Below are positions 21,145-35,374 of a stretch of DNA of 64,000 bases, piece after piece. The stretch spans positions 28,149,865-28,213,864 of the forward strand of contig NC_081141.1 in NCBI RefSeq assembly GCF_958295425.1, given 5' to 3'. Source of the stretch: Solea solea (taxonomy: Eukaryota; Chordata; Actinopteri; Pleuronectiformes; Soleidae). Every line of letters starts with the position of its first letter. The stretch's first letter is position 1. The notes beneath the pieces were generated by a model that ran no database searches, was not told the DNA's origin, and saw only the letters and a program-made list of their open reading frames with translations. Position numbers and translations under genes: made by a program.

Positions 21145-24100
21145 TAGCAGAAACCCTGGCCAGTCAGAGAGAAGCGTAAACCAAGCGAGACTGAACATGG
21201 GATCTCATTATAAGAGCCCAGCTTTCCACGCTGGGGCCCCGTCGGGAGCAGTGGAGCCCAGTATGGGCCCCATGAGCGAGCCGCAGATGCTGGGGCTCAA
21301 CATGAACATGAACGGAGAGCAGCAGCAGTACGGAGGCTTCCACCCGCGGGGCCATACGGACATGCACGCAGGCAGCGGACTCCAGCAGCAACAGCAGCAG
21401 CAGCAACAAGGAGCCATGCATGGATTCTTTAACAACCAGCAACCTCACCAAGGACACCCCCACCAACATCACCCCCACCAACATCACCCACACTTCAGTG
21501 GGAGTTTCGGAGGCCCAGAGCCGGGCTCGTCATGCCTGCATGGCGGCAGGTTAATGGGCTTCAACAACAATGGCATGGGACCACAGCAGGGCTTCGGAGA
21601 AGGATTTGATCCTCTCACTGAGGGACAAGCGGGAGATGGCTTCCCCCAGCAGCAGCAGCAGCAGCAGCCGCCGCCACCACAGCAGCAGCAGCAACGGCCT
21701 GGTAATATGCCTGATTTTCAACATCACGGGCCTCCCAGTGGAAGCCATGCTGTCCCTGCCCCCTGCCTCCCCCTGGATCAGTCCCCAAACAGAGCAGCCT
21801 CCTTTCACGGTCTCCCTTCCTCCTCATCCTCCTCTGACTCTCACGGCCTGGAGTCCAGACGGATGCCAAACCAGGGAGCCGTGGAAGGATTAGAGTACAA
21901 CTTCCCAAGTGAGCCACCATCTGGACATTTTGATGTACCCGTTTTTTCCCCTTCAGAGTCAGATTCTCAGTTACCCCATTTTGGGCCGGGAAGGCCAGTT
22001 CCAGGCGGGAATTTCCCCGGGAACCCTGGCATGCCACGGACACCAGGAATGCCAGGCATGTCCAAGGTACAGCAGCCGCCACCGCCACCACCGCAGCAGC
22101 CTCAGCACGGAGTGTTTTTTGAACGCTTCGGAAATGGCCGGAAGGTGCCCGTGGGAATGGAGCCGGGCGTTAATACAAGACATCCTCTCATGCAGCAGCA
22201 GCAACAACAGGCCAACTTGATAGGCAGACAGAACTCGTGCCCCCCTGGCCTCCCCCGACCCCCTCAGGCTGAGCCCGGCTCTGCTAACCCGAACATTCTG
22301 GATGGTGGGGTCATGATGCCCGGCCAACACAACCAGTATGAATATCCTATTCACAGACTAGAAAATAGGGGTCTGCACCCCTATGGGGACCCAATGTTTA
22401 ATATGCAACAGCCAGCTCCTCCTCCTCCTCCTCCCTCCCAGCAGCCCCCAAATCAGAGGCTTCAACACTTTGACTCTCCTTACATGAACATGGCAAAAAG
22501 GCCTAGATTTGACTTTCCTAATGCACACGGAGGCGACGGCTGGTGTGGCGGCATGGAAAACCACCTCTCCCCCTCCTCCTACCCTGGCCTGCCTGCAGAG
22601 TTCACCCCACCTGTGAGTGAAGGCTTCCCACCGGGTCCACTTCAGCACCCAGGGCCCGAACAGCAGTCACTGCAGCAGCAACGTCAGAATGCAGCCATGA
22701 TGATAAAACAGATGGCCTCACGCAATCAGCAGCAGAGGATGCGGCAGCCGAGTCTGCAGCAGCTGGGTCACCACGGCGATGTGCCTCCCGGACCCATGGC
22801 TCATGGCGGTCCTGTGGGGAACATGCCTCAGCCCGGCTTCGACAGGGAGAACGGCGGCAGGATGCCAAACATTGACGGACAAAATCCCCACGTCGCTCAG
22901 GAGAACGCCTGGTTCCAGGGGTCCCACCCACCTGGAGAGATGATGTCACGACGTATGGGTGGAGCAGGAAATGAGTCGGGACCTCACGACATGGGGCTAC
23001 AGCAGAACGGCGCCGGGATGATGTTCAGGCCGGGCATGGGCATGCAGGAGCCCATGAGAATTCCAGGCGACGGACATGTGCCAGCTCTCCATTCCCCGGG
23101 CATGCACTCGCAGTTCAGCGGCAACATGGGCAACCTCTCACAAATGCAGTCTCCAGGAGCAGGAGCAGGCCATCCTAACGCACCAGCAGAGAGGCGGCCA
23201 GCTGACTTCCCCACACCTTCAATGGGAGCACAGCCTACGTTTCCCTATGGGGGAGCAAACCGTCAGGGGTCGGCCCACAACGCTCCCCAGGGGGTGAGCA
23301 CCTCACCAGGGAGCTACCCTCCTCAGCCAGAGTTCCCCTCAGGCCAGCGGTCGTCTGTTAGCAAGCTTGGCTCACTTTCCCTGGGGAACTTTAGCAAACC
23401 CAGCACTAAAGACAGTGTTTTCGGGCAGAGCTGCCTGGCAGCCCTTTCCACGGCCTGCCAGAACATGATCGCCAGCCTTGGTGCCCCCAATCTTAACGTA
23501 ACATTCAACAAGAAGAACCCTAATGAGGGCAAGCGAAAACTGAGTCAGACAGAGCAGGACATTAATAGCAGCACATCTAATGGGACTGGCAGTGCTGCTG
23601 GTGCTGAATATTTTCAGAGCAGCACTTCCCAGAACAGCCAGATGCCTGGCACTGGGAATAGCAACTCTAAGCCTGCAAGTCAAAGCCAGACGGTGCAGGG
23701 GGAAGCCAGTGCCCTCTCCCCAAATTACAACATGGACGCTACCCCGTGCAGTGAGGGGAAGGCAACAACAGGGAGTGGGAGAGGGAGAGGGAGGAGAAAA
23801 AGAGACAGTGGACATGTGAGCCCTGGGATTTTTTTCTCCTCTGACAATGGTAACCCTGTTGTAAGTCCAGGCCAGCAGACCCCCTCGGCTGGCGTTGGGG
23901 AGAGGGGTGGGGGCACGCCCCAAGAGAAACACCTCCAATCACCCTCGTGGGGGAAAGGAGGTGACCTAATGTTGGGGGACCAGGCCGATTTGATGTCTTC
24001 TTTGGACAGTGGCATTCAAAGTGTTGCCAAGTCTGACGGGAGCTCACCACGAGTGGACTTTCCTGACGATGTCAGCACCCACTACGGCAACGAGGACGAG

Positions 24101-24680
24101 GTGTCCTCTAGCTCGGACGCAGGAGGGGCCTCGGGCGCTAAGCCCATGATCACCGGCTCGCCCAAAATGCAGAGGAGCGATCACGGGTCGATAAATGGAC
24201 AGAAGCCCCTGAGCATGGGCATTAACAATCACACTACCTCGACACCAGATAGCTATGGACTGAGCGCTGGTGGGGGCACAGGGGGGAGCGGGGTGAGCCA
24301 CCCAGGCACTCCCGGCGTGGAGCAGGTACGCACCCCTTCCAGCACCTCTGGCCAAGACGAAATCCACCCTCTGGAGATTCTGCAGGCCCAGATCCAGCTG
24401 CAGCGGCAGCAGTTCAGCATCTCTGAAGACCAGCCACTGGCCATGAAGAACAGCAAGAAGAGCGGCGACTGTGCGTCGCAGAACGGAGACACCGAGCTGG
24501 CGAGCTGCAGCCCGGACGCGGGGAAGGGCTCGATGGGCACTATTGACCTTGACACGCTCATGGCGGAGCAGCACGCCACCTGGTACGTGCCCGGCGACAA
24601 GGCCATGATGGACGGGTCGGAGGACGACAAGGCCATGGGACCCTGGGACAAAAACAAGAGCCAAAACAGCAGCAAAGAAG
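21110..24680 (+). CDS. mn1: mn1 coding exon 1
   Basis: It has 3571 nt, 1190 codons plus one base. The donor is 'aaagaag/gtaatt'. It contains almost the whole protein: polyQ runs at residues 92-100, 180-186 and 191-195, Pro-rich runs at about 323-328 and 436-442, and the RGRGRRKR basic patch. The reading frame continues 19 codons into the intron before TGA, so a retained intron would still give a protein of about 1209 aa without the exon-2 tail. Many long frames on the opposite strand are mirror images of the Gln, His and Pro codons, not genes. Confidence 0.97.
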
Positions 24681-27600
24681 GTAATTACATTTTTTTTTCC
24701 CCCTCATTTTTCCTGCTCTCTGTGTCTCTGTTTCTCTGACGCTCACTCTCTCATGTTCAGCTCAGCTCTTTGCTCACAAAACATCTTGTAGTTTTTATTA
24801 AAAATGACAAAAACCCTTCGGATAAAAATTTTATTTAGAGGAAAAGTGTCTTTGAAAATGGTTTAATTTTAAAGTTTCAGCTTCAGTAAAGGAAGATAAA
24901 ATGTAGCCTTTAAAGGGGGTTAAAATTTAGATTTATAGGTTATTTATTTCTTCTTTTTTTGCAGCTTGGTTTTGTAAAAGTGAAAATAAGTATATATAAA
25001 TAAATAATATTATGAGAATGTGTGTCTCATACACACACACGGCCATTGTTTTTCACATTTGCACGTCGAGGCAGAGAAAAGTCAACATTTCCTGCCGTTC
25101 TTTATCTGCGTTTTCAGGGTGAACGACTGCATTGAGAAGATGAATAGCTGTTTTTTGAGGATATGCGTTGGCGCAGCGGGGTTTTTTTTTTTATTCCCCC
25201 CGCGTGTTTGTTTTTCTTATTATTATGGGATAATTCTGAGCTGCCGGCAGTGGACTGACTTTTTTAAATGAATGGATTAATTAGTTTTAATAATGTTTGA
25301 AATTTACTATTTTTTTACTATTAATAAACAATTAAATAACAATAATCTTATTACAGTAGTAGTAAATTGTGAGGTTTTTAAAGCACAGGGTTATTATACT
25401 ACTATTATACTAATAAAATAATAATTTTAGTTAAATTGTATGGTTATTTGAATACTATGGTGGGATTAAACCATAAAATACATCTTATTTTGCCGGTATG
25501 TTGTAATTATAATAATAATTATAATTGTAATATTTTATGACGTAATTATTAGGCTACACAGATTTTTATAATTGCTTTAAAGCTTTGAGGAGTTTTTTTT
25601 CTATTTGCTTTGCGTCCTGATGTTTTTTTTAATCTGTTTATTTTATATCGTACACGTCATTTATTTATATCATTTATTTAGTTATTCCTTGTGTTTAAAT
25701 TATAGCCTTAGTTTTAAAACATGGAATGTGTAAACGCTGAGCGTCTGCGGCGACGTCTCTTTGTTCTGATCAGTGAGAGGGAGGGAGGGAGGCGAGGGGG
25801 GAGGGGGTGAGCAAGTCTGGACTCTCACACGCACACACACACACATTGTTTCTGTTTTGTTGTGTGTGTTGATGATATCACTTTTCATCCTAATTATAAA
25901 TAAATAAAAATTCCAAACGTACACAATTGACAAATCAAGTCAAACTTTGTTTAATCTGCACCTTTCTGTCCACAGTTACAACATAAACGGGTGAAATTTA
26001 TTTAAACATAATAAAAAAAGCAAAATGAAACATTAAAATTAACAATAAATGTCAAAAATAAATTATTAAAAGTAGCTCAAAATAATCACAGACATAATCC
26101 AGTTCATGGTCGGGCTTTTTTTTGCAGTTTAGCAGCAAAATGACAAAAGTTATTAAACATTTTGACATTTTTATTTTACGTCATTCACAAAATTAAAGGA
26201 GAAAGAGAAAGAATAGTGTTTGTCGTCGTCTGAGCGATCGCTGCTGCGTTCCATCGTCGCTCGTGATTAACGAGTGTGTTTACAGTCAACAGTGACGGAA
26301 CCACCTGATGATTTATGATCCTTTAATTAGCAACAACAACAAAATAAAATTACCTAAATAAACATTTACACAGCAGCAGAGACACGGACGCCGCTGCTGC
26401 TGCGTCTCTGTGAAATATGACCTTTTGATTTATTCACAAATCACAAATAACAACCGTGGAAATCTCTGTTTAAAAGTTTTAAACGTGGGTGAAGTTTCTG
26501 CGTCGACGAGTGATTCATGTAATCATCTTTTTTAAAGTCATATGGTTTAAAATGATTCAGTGGTTCATGACACAGTTGGTCCAATGTGTTCATAAACTCT
26601 ATCTAAAAATGAGATAATCTGTTAAATTTGTTTATTTTATTTATATATAACATATTTTAGTTACACAAAAAATTCATAACAAAATAATGTCGAGATCTGT
26701 CTAACATTTGACACTATGTATACGTCTGTGTGTGTGTGTGTGTGTGTGTTCATATATGGAAAATAATCTAAAATGTAGAATAATGGTCGAAATTCAAAAT
26801 AAAAATAGAGAAAAAAACCATTAAATGCGCTGTCTAACCATTTGATACTGTATCTATACATAGTATGTGTGTGTATGTATGTATGTACACGTGTATATAT
26901 ATATATACACATGTAAAAAACATTTTAGTTACACTGTTGAAATTCGTCTCTGAGTTGGTGTTTCACATCATAGATTCATCTCCAAATTTGTCCCTTTATG
27001 TCCCCTTGTCTCCTTTCCTTCTCTCCTCTTCCTCCTCCTCCTGATGCTGCTGAAGTCCACACAGGAGGAAGAGGAGGAGGAGGAGGAGGAGGAAGAGGAG
27101 GAGGCGTTGTGCGGCTCCGGAGCGATCGATAGCTAGTTAGCACAAATCACGGCTCCTGACAGTTTCTCATTTGAGTGCTTCAGACAGCAAAGATGAAAAA
27201 AGAGGGTGGAGGTGTGTGTTTGGGAGAGGAGGAAGAGGAGGAGGAGGAGGAAGAAGAGTGTGTGGGGGGGGGTCAGATTGAATCTGATGCTCACACACAC
27301 ACACAGATAAGTTACCTGTACCAGTGAGTCCACGCGAATCCTCCATGTCTCAACTCCCAATTCATTAAAGAAAAGTAGATTTAAAATAGACGACAACATC
27401 ACAGAGTCCAGTTTTTATTCCTAAAACACTCAAACTTCTGCAAAATACATTAAAAATGACAGAATATAACAAAACCACAAGCAAAAACTAAGTTTTATAT
27501 TCAAAAATACAATAAATATTTGAGAAATGTGAGTCCTGAACATTAAAATATCCACAGATTAAGATTAAATGTGTTTGACACATTATATAATAATAAAATG

Positions 27601-30600
27601 TTCTGGGCCATAAACGATGAATCAATAAGTCATCTGGTTCCTAAAATGTTTTTAAACCTGTAAATGATGATTGTTTTTATCCAACTAAAGATTTTTAGAC
27701 TAGAAGACTAAAAATGTGGTTAAAATTGTTCATAAAATGTAAATTTTGTCTTCAAAACAAACACATTTCAATGTAAACGCTTTTTACGTGACGCGTAAAC
27801 TGAAAATAAACGTTAAAATAAACTTAAAAATAGATTTAAAAGAAAAATCTCTTTAAACGGTCACTGCTGCTGATGTGCAGGTGACCTGTAGGTCAGAGGT
27901 CAGTGAGGTCAGAGGCAGCTCTGAGGCTGAAGCGTTGTTGTTGTTGTTTGTGTGTGAAACAGTGACAGCAGACGAGTGACGTGAACACAAACACAAATTA
28001 AACGCGTTTATTTTTCACGTAATGTGATGAAATTACAGCCGGTGAAATCCTGACTTTATCACTTTCACTTTACACCAATAACACAATCTTTCACAGTAAC
28101 TTGGAGGAAAAAGTGTTTTCTTATAAACTTTAGCTGAAATTCAACATTTTTTCCCCTCTGAACGTTTTCACATTTAGAAATTTAAGCAATTTAATGTTAA
28201 AACTACACTTCTTTTTGTAGAAAAGCTGATTTTGCACCTTTAAATTGAATCTTTTTTAGGGTTAAGACTTAGTTTTTAAACTAAAATCATAATAATAACA
28301 AATATCTGCTTCATTTGACTTTACGTAATATTTTTGTGACCAGTTTTACAACATTTAAATCTGTAACCCAGACTAAATAATCCCACTTCCTTTATTGCGA
28401 GTTCTGTAAAGCTCTAGTATGTAACTCTGTTTCAGAGGACCCGGGTTAGTTCCTTAACCTAAACATGTCATCGGTCAACACGTGTTTCACACATCCACCT
28501 CGTTCATGTTTCAGAGAACCATGGTTCATTTCTTAACCTAAAGTTCTCTTTTAGCCTTTGTTTTTACGTTAATGTTCAGAGAACCGGGGTTCATTCCTTA
28601 ACCTAACGTTCTCTTTTAGCCTTTGTTTTTACGTTAATGTTCAGAGACCCAGGGTTCATTCCGTAAACCTAGTGTTTTTTTTCTGGCGTTACGCGATACG
28701 AAATCAGATCAATGCACTTTTATCATTTATTTCTATTTAACCGTGACAAAGAACAGCTTTAAAACATATCTATACGCAGAAATTTCAAAGTAAAAGGCTG
28801 GAAAAACACAGTCTACACTCGCATTTGCAGACACATCTGTGGATCCAGTCGCTGCTGCAGCTTCTCCACAGAACAAACTGTGTCAGTTAATATTATTTCC
28901 CCTTTTTTTTTCTCAAAGTAAAGCCCTCTCCTCCTCCTCCTCCTCCTCCTCCTCCTCCACTTGTTTTTTGTCTGTCAGCCAGAAACAAACTGACCGTTCC
29001 TTTGGAAACTGGTGCGTCGTCGTGATAACAGACAACCAGCAGGCGAAGGAAGTGATTCAGTTATTTTTACACTTTCTTTTTTTTCACCACATACAAACCC
29101 TCAGGTTTCTCTGTGGAGTCGTTTTCAGTCGTCAGTAATCATCAGGATTTAAAAAGCAGCTCTAATGATCAAATCACATCAAATCTGCGTCGCGCTGACT
29201 CTGACAGATTTGACGAGGGGGGGGGGGGGACTTTTCAGCTTTTCAACTCCTCAGAGACTTTTCTCACCTGTCGTTGACAACAAATCACACCGGTAAATTT
29301 CTTCTTTTTCCCGCCTTCAAAAATAAAGCAGAAAAAAGGGGGAGGAAATGATTGACACATGCTTGAATGTAAGAGGGGGAGGGGGGAAGAAAAGAGCAGC
29401 TCGAGGCCGTGTGTGTTCTTTTTACCTGTCATTACACGGCGTTTCATTTTGACACACACACACACACACATACTCCTGCTAGCTCGCGCCGCACGCTAAT
29501 CATTGTCATTACGATAATCACGGCAATTAGCATCCGTAACGTTGTCCTCGCTCTCTCCAAAAGTCGTAAATTCATCCTCGGGGGTTGACGCCCAGCGTGT
29601 GTCAATGACGTGGTTATTGACGGGTTCACCGCGGTGTCACACACACACACACACACACACAGCTGTAAGGTTTGTTGTTGTTGTTGTTGTTGTTGTGTTA
29701 AAGTGCTGATTCAGCACGGGGTAGCTAGGAAAACATGGCCGCTGCAGTGACGCGGCAGATTTTACGTAGCGCGTAAAAAGTAGTTTTTATGTTGTTTTGT
29801 TTTACTCCAGCTAATATTTCCACACGTTTTTATTAACAATAACAATAATACTATTTAATTCAGGTTTTCTGATTATAACTCATTAACGTGAAGCTGATCT
29901 ACAGTTACTGTCGCACAAGTTTTGACCCTAAATTTGGTTCGAATTATACACAAAATGTTCATTTTTGTCTTCAAAACGGAGGAATTTCAGTGTAAATGTG
30001 CAGAGAAATGCTTTTACGTGACACGTGAATCGGGTAAACACAGCGATTTTGCCTTATTTTTATGTCAGATATGTAAATGAAGATTAGAGAGAGCGAGAGA
30101 AACCAAAATAGTTTTTTTTTTTTTTGCAATTTTCGGCCAAATCAGCCGCACTGATTTCTAAAAAAATAAAAAAAATGGAATCAATCATAAATGGAAAACT
30201 GTGATTTTTACTATTGTCATGGTCTAGTTTGTGATCATATGTATGTGAGGCTGTGAGTGCTGGCAAGAATCTAATGATAGATCGCGATATTTTAGAATAG
30301 AATAAGTCTTTATTGTCCAACGAGGTGGAAAACCAACAAAATCTAGAACTACAATTAAAACACGTTAAAATAACAGTATTCGGAGTATTTTCCTGGTGTC
30401 GTGACAACATGGCGTGCGTGTGTGTTTTTTGATGGGATTTTACTGACAGTTAAAGGAAGTTTATTAATAGAAGTGTGTGACTGATGAAGAGAGAGAGAGA
30501 AAGAAGGAGAAAGATGAACTCAGGTGTCGACGTTTTTTTGTTTTTTTTGGCTGGATTTTTCAGCTGTTCTTCTGAACAGCAGCTCGTCCGGTGTTTTGTT

Positions 30601-32360
30601 TTGTTTTGGCCTCGAGGGGGAAAAGGATGTTGGAATTAAGAAAAACGTACTTGTCTCAGCATGTGGTAAATATTCTCCCCGGATGGCAGCGGAGAACGAG
30701 AGGCTGAGATGTACAGAAAAAATCATATTGCCATAAATTTAATAGATATTCTAATTGACTCATAATTGGTACGACATCTTAACGTCGTCACCTTCTCAAA
30801 CATATTTGACATTTTTTCACATTTGTCAACAAACAAAACAGTATTTTTTCATCTAGAGATAATAAAAAACAAGTTCTCATGAATATTTCTTCGGGCCTTT
30901 GCTCTGTATAACGAAATAAATCATTAAAACTGAATAGTTTTTGGTTTGTGGACAAAACGCAACATTTGCAAACATCATAATCAGAGAATTTTAAGACATT
31001 TTATTATCATAATAGTAGTTATTTGACGCCCTATTTTCATCCTAAGAGCAACACATGTACAGTAAATTCATCGTAATGCTGTTTTTGACGGACTTTTTTA
31101 TCAATTTAATCAAATAATTGCGAGATCACACTTTTCCAGTATCTTGTTGAGCAAAAAAGTTGGTGACGTTGTCACCTGCGTTTTTTTACGTCACAGCACC
31201 TGAAACTTTTTTTTACTGCTTTTTTTTAACTGCTTATAACTATTACTATTTTACATAAACACGACAAAATTCACCCTGATCCGTTGACGTCTCGCTGAGA
31301 TAAACGCGTCTGGACGGAAATCCGTAATCTGACCAAGTATTTTGTCCTGTGACGTCATCAGTGGGCGGATTCTTTCCAAAATGGGTCGGGAACATTCCGT
31401 CTCAAAACATTCACATTGATCTGCAGACAGGAAGTTAGTTGTTAACGGGAGAAACAAAACCCACGCCCAAGAAAACACAAAGATCCTCCGACAAATGAGT
31501 TCTGACACCGGAGCTGTTTTTCTCTCCGGAGACTGAAGTGAAGATTTGATTAAGTGAGAGAGAAAGTTTTCTTTTTTCTTTTTTCCCCTCCTTCAAAAAA
31601 CATCTGTAGTTTCCGACATTTTCATTTATGGAAGAGAAATAAAAGTGTCACTTTCGCACTTTCGTCGTCTTTCGGGGACAATTAATCATCGTTGTGTCAA
31701 ATATGTGTGGCTGCGTCATTTTAAAAACGAGTCCGTACGGGTCATCGTCGTCATAAATATTAGATTATTAAAGACAGATTTTTATACGTAATGTAAAAAA
31801 GTAAACTTTGCTTTTGAACATTTACTGAGAACAAACACTTTAATCGTGTATTAAGTGTATTAATCATGTTTTCATTACAGTAAACTTCATATTATATTAT
31901 TGCCAAATTGTTTAAAGTGAACATTGGTGAAATTCATCTTTTTCCTCTGTATTTGTACTTTTTCTAAAAGAAAGTACATTAAAAAGTATCAATAAATAAT
32001 GTTTCACATTAGTTACGGTGCAATTATTGGAAGTTAAATTAAGACACACTATCTAATTACATGATTTATTGCCCTTGGTAACAGCACCAAAATACATGCA
32101 CAATATTAGTTTAAATGATATTTAACGTAAATAATGGATTAAATTGCAGTTTTTTGACAGAAATGCAGTGTTTTACACTTGCTTTTGTGCGTGTTTGACA
32201 CAGAAAACACAAACATGTTCTGTAACTTAAACAGAGACAGTGAAGTAGATCAGTGTGTCAGTGACTTGTTGGACAGATCCTGGACGTGGTTGTGAGTTAT
32301 GATCGAGGCTTTAAATCATTTCCCGTGTTCCGATTTGTGTTCTGGTTTTTCTAAAGCTCT

Positions 32361-32416
<56 letters not shown>

Positions 32417-35333
32417 GCTGGAATAAAAAGGTAACACACGCTGGAGGCGATGCCTGCCCGAGCAGGTCTTTCTCTTTTTTCCCTTTCCTTTTCCATTTTT
32501 CAGTCCAGAGAACAGAGAGGAAATTTCAAACCAAAATAACCTCCGTAATCTTTCGCTCCCCACACCGCGGGAAAGGTCACGCCCCCCTCCGCTCACCCCC
32601 GGGGGCATGAGTGACGTGGGCTAAGACTCGCGTTAGCACTGACGTTGCCTGCGTCCTTCGTCAATACCCCGTTCCCAAAGTCTGAAATCGGGTCACACGA
32701 TAGAGTCACGTGACCCGAAAGCATGTGTGGGGTTTTTATTGGCTTGGCTTCAGCTCAAGCTCTGTCTTTATGTTTTTTGGCACCGGTGCAAATTTTTGCG
32801 TCATTCCCAGCCCTAGGCTATGATGCTAATTCATCCTCCGAAACGTTAGAATGCAAGAAAAAGCTTTATAATAGCGGGTAAAAGACAAGCATCGGACATG
32901 AAACAGTAAAGTTCAACTGATACGTGGGTCAGTATCGGTTTCAAAAATGGAACAGAAAATATTTGTATAATTTTGTTTAAAAACGACCGTATTGGCCTGA
33001 TACCGCAATCCATAAATAATCAATAGCTTTTATTAATCTTTTATATTGGTATCAGACATAAAAATCGGCATCAGGTTGTCTTTAGTTTGTCGCAAACCTT
33101 CAATTTTTTTCTTTCATTATTCGAATCAATTAAAGACGTAAAAGATACAAAAAAGTACCACATTTATTCCTGAGCTCGACGATGGCGTTTTCTTTTTTGG
33201 TGGGAACATTTTTCAAAAATTTAGGGAGACTTAACAGTAACATGTTGGTTTTGTAACATCGCAAAATTTCTCACAAGCACATGATAATATTTCACAACTT
33301 TTTGGTCACTTACTTTTTTCCGTTTTAAGTCGTTTTTAAAAACTTAAGTGACATGTTTTTTAAACATGACATCTGCACTTTTTCAGCATTAGTTTATGTA
33401 AAATTGTAAAAAAAAATCAAAATTTGTCACAGTTTTTGGTTAAACAAAAATTTGTTTTGGAAATGCTAATAATTTTTTTGTAACTTTAGTTACTTGGTTT
33501 TGTTACATTACAACATTTTAAAAATATTTTGGGGGGGTAACAAATCTTTTTTTAAAATGTAAGTGACATCTTTTGTAAACATTACATTACATCGCAACTT
33601 TTTGGTAACTTAAGTTTTTTTTTAGTATTAATAATATGTTTTTGTAAAATTGTAAAAATATTTTTGCATTAGTTACTTTGTTTGGTTAAACAAAAATATG
33701 AGTTCATCTGGGCTTTAAAAAAAAAATTTACCCACTAACTTTAGTGTGAAAGAGACTTAAGTTTTGCGTGAACTCACAGATTTTGTGTAATTCCACGTCA
33801 CAGCTGACGCTGCGCAGAGACGAGATCATGATGAAGAGAACCTTAACTTCTTGAATCCCCCGCTGTTCACAAGCAAACGTGTTCTGGCTCCCTGCTGCTT
33901 TTTAAAAGGTCCAGATTTCAGTGAATAGCACCGGGTTGTTTTTGTGCCGACAAAGACGAGCGTCCTCGCACAGTTGTTATGTTAAAAGAATCTGACCCGA
34001 TGTCAAACTCGCTGTCATCGCGGCCGAGGCCTTTTGGGCGTTTTTGTCAGCGAGCCGCGCTTTCTGATCGAGGCCGGTTTGTGTTCAGAGAGGACCGGGG
34101 TCGCGGCCTCAGGGGCCAAAGGTGAAGTGTCGTCATGGAAGTATAGAGCTTGGGATAGAAAGGGCAAAAGGCCTACTGCAAGGGATTGTGGGTCCTGGGA
34201 AATCAGTGTGACAGCTCAGAGAGGATCCTGTCGCAGGACAAAACTTTGAAGATTCAGATCTTTGTCACTTTGTTACTTTTCACTGCTCGTTTTTTTCAAC
34301 TGTGACAAAATAAAAATATATAATTCGATGGAAAGTCACAATAAAAAAATGTTAATATTTCATGTGAGTGTCACAAGGGGGTGCCTGCATCTTCCCAGTC
34401 ATGATTTATAATGTTCGCAAAAAAAATGTGTGTCCTTAGAAAAAAAAAAAAATTTTGTTTAGAAAAAGTTTGTTTTCAACGTTAGTAGCGTTTTTCTTTT
34501 AACCTTATATTTTTGCAAAAATATGTAAAGTCACATGTGAGTCACAACGCCTTCGCATGTTTTTCTAACATTGCAGAAAAAAAGTTTTGGTTACAATAAA
34601 GTGTTGTAACCGTAAACCTTTCAGCATTTCAATGCTATTGCTCCAACATTTTTGGTCACGTTAGTAACGTTTTTTGCAACAAAAAGTTTGTAAACGTTCT
34701 TAGATAACTTTTGTAACACTGTGTAACATTTTGTATCACTATACACAATTAATGTTTTTGTTTTTGTTACATTCTTTTGTAATGCAAGGATTTTTTTGGG
34801 CATAATTAATATTAGTTTGTAATATTACAACATTTTCTAACTTTCATTACATCATTTAAGTAACATTTTCTTGGTAAAACAGGAGATTGTGTGTTGTAAG
34901 TTTGACGTTTTTGGTGATATATTTTTTATTATATACCGTAATATTTGTCCTCCTCCTGTTTCTTGTGTGTCTGTGAGTTAATGATACAATTTAGATGATG
35001 ACAGACTGAGAATAATGAAATAGTGACTTGCACTTATGTTTTTATCAGGATAATTGTGACAGTTGTGAAGTGTGTTGTGATATAATGGCAGCAGCAGTAA
35101 AACTCAGTCTCTGAGCAGCCGCTGTTTACTTTCCTGTGCTGGTGTGTGTGTGTGTGTGCGCGTGCGCGTGCGTGTGTGTTGTGACATGTAAACCAGTGTC
35201 AGGCCGTCGGCTCGTAGACACATTGGTGTCGAGCAGACGAGCGGAGCTGCTGTGTTTTCCTCTGCTTTACACGGCGTCTGAAAAACTCCACTCGTCTCCG
35301 TAAATCGTCTTCAACTGTGGCCGCGAGACAGCG

Positions 35334-35374
<41 letters not shown>

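Noticed and set aside
21164..24746. Many long minus-strand frames opposite mn1 exon 1
   Set aside because: Mirror images of a GC-rich, Gln/Pro/His-rich coding exon; the + strand frame has clear Mn1 homology.
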